From Bradyrhizobium paxllaeri (GTDB lineage: Bacteria; Pseudomonadota; Alphaproteobacteria; Rhizobiales; Xanthobacteraceae): a stretch of DNA of 64,000 nt. Below are positions 63,170 through 64,000 of the stretch, in pieces. Each line of letters opens with the position of its first letter. The stretch's first letter is position 1. The notes under the pieces are model-generated. The model had not been told where the DNA came from. It worked only from the letters and a program-made list of their open reading frames with translations, and ran no database searches. A program made the position numbers and the translations under genes. Where the stretch lies: the NCBI RefSeq assembly GCF_001693515.2, contig NZ_CP042968.1, forward strand, positions 806,001-870,000. Direction: 5' to 3'.

Positions 63170-63669
63170 TACAGCAGTCTTTCAAGGGGGCCGGCAGGGA
63201 GGCTCAACGTCAGCAGCCGATCGAAGGCGAGATAGATCAGGGTGGTCATCACCAGGGCGATGACGAGATCGGCGAGCAATGCGCGCCGTCCGAACGCCGC
63301 CGAAGTGGTGACGAACAGCGCCGATGTCGCAAGGATGAAGCCGCCGCCGAGGCCGATGATGGCGATCAGCAGCGCAAGTCCGCCCAGGATCAGCAGCACG
63401 GGCTTCGGATCGGCGCTCTCGCGCGGCGGCAGGTTGCCGCGCAGCGCGTCGATCAGGTTGCCGATCGCAAGCAGGCCGAGCCCGACCGCGACGACGATCG
63501 GCATCGCCTCAGGGCCCATGCCGTACATCGTGGTGGCGGGCAGTTGCCATGCATCCAAGACCAGCACCACGGCGAGCACCGCGAGCGCGGCGGCAACCAC
63601 CAGACCCGCAGGATCGATGCGCCGCCCCGCCGGCCCCTGCGGAAAATCGCTCGAAGGGGTGTCCGTCAT
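63169..63669 (-). CDS. Tripartite tricarboxylate transporter small membrane subunit TctB
   Basis: 166 residues with four membrane segments. The family core is [20 protein letters not shown] followed by the C-terminal membrane hairpins. It is overlapped by 4 nt with TctC upstream (ATGA) and by one base with TctA, so the three are co-translated. Confidence 0.88.
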   Translation of the reverse strand: MTDTPSSDFPQGPAGRRIDPAGLVVAAALAVLAVVLVLDAWQLPATTMYGMGPEAMPIVVAVGLGLLAIGNLIDALRGNLPPRESADPKPVLLILGGLALLIAIIGLGGGFILATSALFVTTSAAFGRRALLADLVIALVMTTLIYLAFDRLLTLSLPAGPLERLL

Positions 63670-64000
63670 GATTTGACGAGGCCGACCGATTTCAGCACGT
63701 CGGTGACGCGCGCCGTTTCCTTCTTCAGGAAGTCCGCGAACGCATCGCCGGAAAGATAGGCGTCATCCCAGCCCTTCTGCTTGAGGATGTCCTTCCAGGC
63801 GTCCGATTTGACCATTTTCTCGACCGCCTCGCTCAGGACCTTGCGCTGCTCCGGCGTGATGCCGGGAGGCGCGACCACCGAGCGCCAGTTGGCGATCACG
63901 AGGTCAATGCCCTGTTCCTTGAAGGTCGGAATGTCGACGCCGGCGATGCGCTTCTCCGAGGTGACGCCGAGCGCGCGCAATTTGCCCGACTTGATCTGGC
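63666..64000 (-). CDS. Tripartite tricarboxylate transporter binding protein TctC (partial, N-terminus off the window)
   Basis: The C-terminal 110 or so residues of a Bug-family periplasmic receptor. KLRALGVTSEKRIAGVDIPT, then VVAPPGITPEQRKVLSEAVE and the closing FADFLKKETARVTDVLKSVG are typical of this family. The frame is open through base 64000, so the start and ligand-binding half are outside the window. Confidence 0.9.
   Translation of the reverse strand, partial: QIKSGKLRALGVTSEKRIAGVDIPTFKEQGIDLVIANWRSVVAPPGITPEQRKVLSEAVEKMVKSDAWKDILKQKGWDDAYLSGDAFADFLKKETARVTDVLKSVGLVKS

Overview
The window looks like a chromosomal segment from a Bradyrhizobium-type alphaproteobacterium (order Hyphomicrobiales). 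The grounds are high GC, a complete PhyR-NepR-EcfG general stress module, an Urt urea transporter joined to a urease operon, a Tad/Cpa pilus locus, many HWE-type (HRxxN) kinases and TctABC-type transporters, and dispersed palindromic intergenic repeats. The species assignment is inferred from gene content. No tRNA, rRNA, CRISPR array, complete insertion sequence or prophage was seen.

Layout. 1-8.6 kb (minus strand): Tad/Cpa pilus machine in the order flp, cpaA, cpaB, cpaC, cpaD, cpaE, cpaF, tadB, tadC, with tadC cut by the window edge. 8.9-13.1 kb (plus): an insert of lipid/surface genes, in which two near-identical fatty acid hydroxylase/sterol desaturase paralogues flank a GT-C-like membrane protein and an acyltransferase. 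13.4-15.2 kb: more pilus genes (a CpaC-N-like periplasmic protein and two TadE-like pseudopilins). 15.3-17.6 kb (minus): cold-shock protein, a tailed IF-1 and a DEAD-box RNA helicase.

18.1-30.0 kb (plus): one nitrogen-scavenging block, urtABCDE-ureDABC-(two ABM-domain proteins)-ureEFG. A sigma-54 promoter lies in front of urtA, and palindromic repeats sit between some genes. Urea is imported by UrtABCDE and hydrolysed by UreABC, whose nickel centre is built by UreDEFG.

30.2-34.3 kb: general stress response, comprising a CHASE-type HRxxN kinase with a degenerate ATPase domain, a 27-aa membrane peptide, ecfG, nepR and divergent phyR. 34.4-38.8 kb: DUF808 protein, NYN-domain protein, a candidate small RNA, and DMT and MFS transporters.

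39.2-46.4 kb (plus): the most unusual region. Two related proteins of unknown function precede a DyP peroxidase, a catalase-fold protein and a class III cyclase fused to an AAA/TPR signalling ATPase. The last three are translationally coupled. I read this as an undescribed heme-peroxidase/second-messenger module.

46.6-64.0 kb: an HWE kinase, a sugar ABC transporter without its ATPase, DUF2934 and DUF3072 proteins, a LexA-box-controlled pair of small coiled-coil genes, a HigBA-like toxin-antitoxin pair with a 28-bp palindrome over the toxin start, an AsmA protein, succinyl-CoA:3-ketoacid CoA-transferase, a GNAT enzyme, a ferric-iron ABC transporter lacking its ATPase, and a TctCBA tripartite carboxylate transporter running off the right edge.
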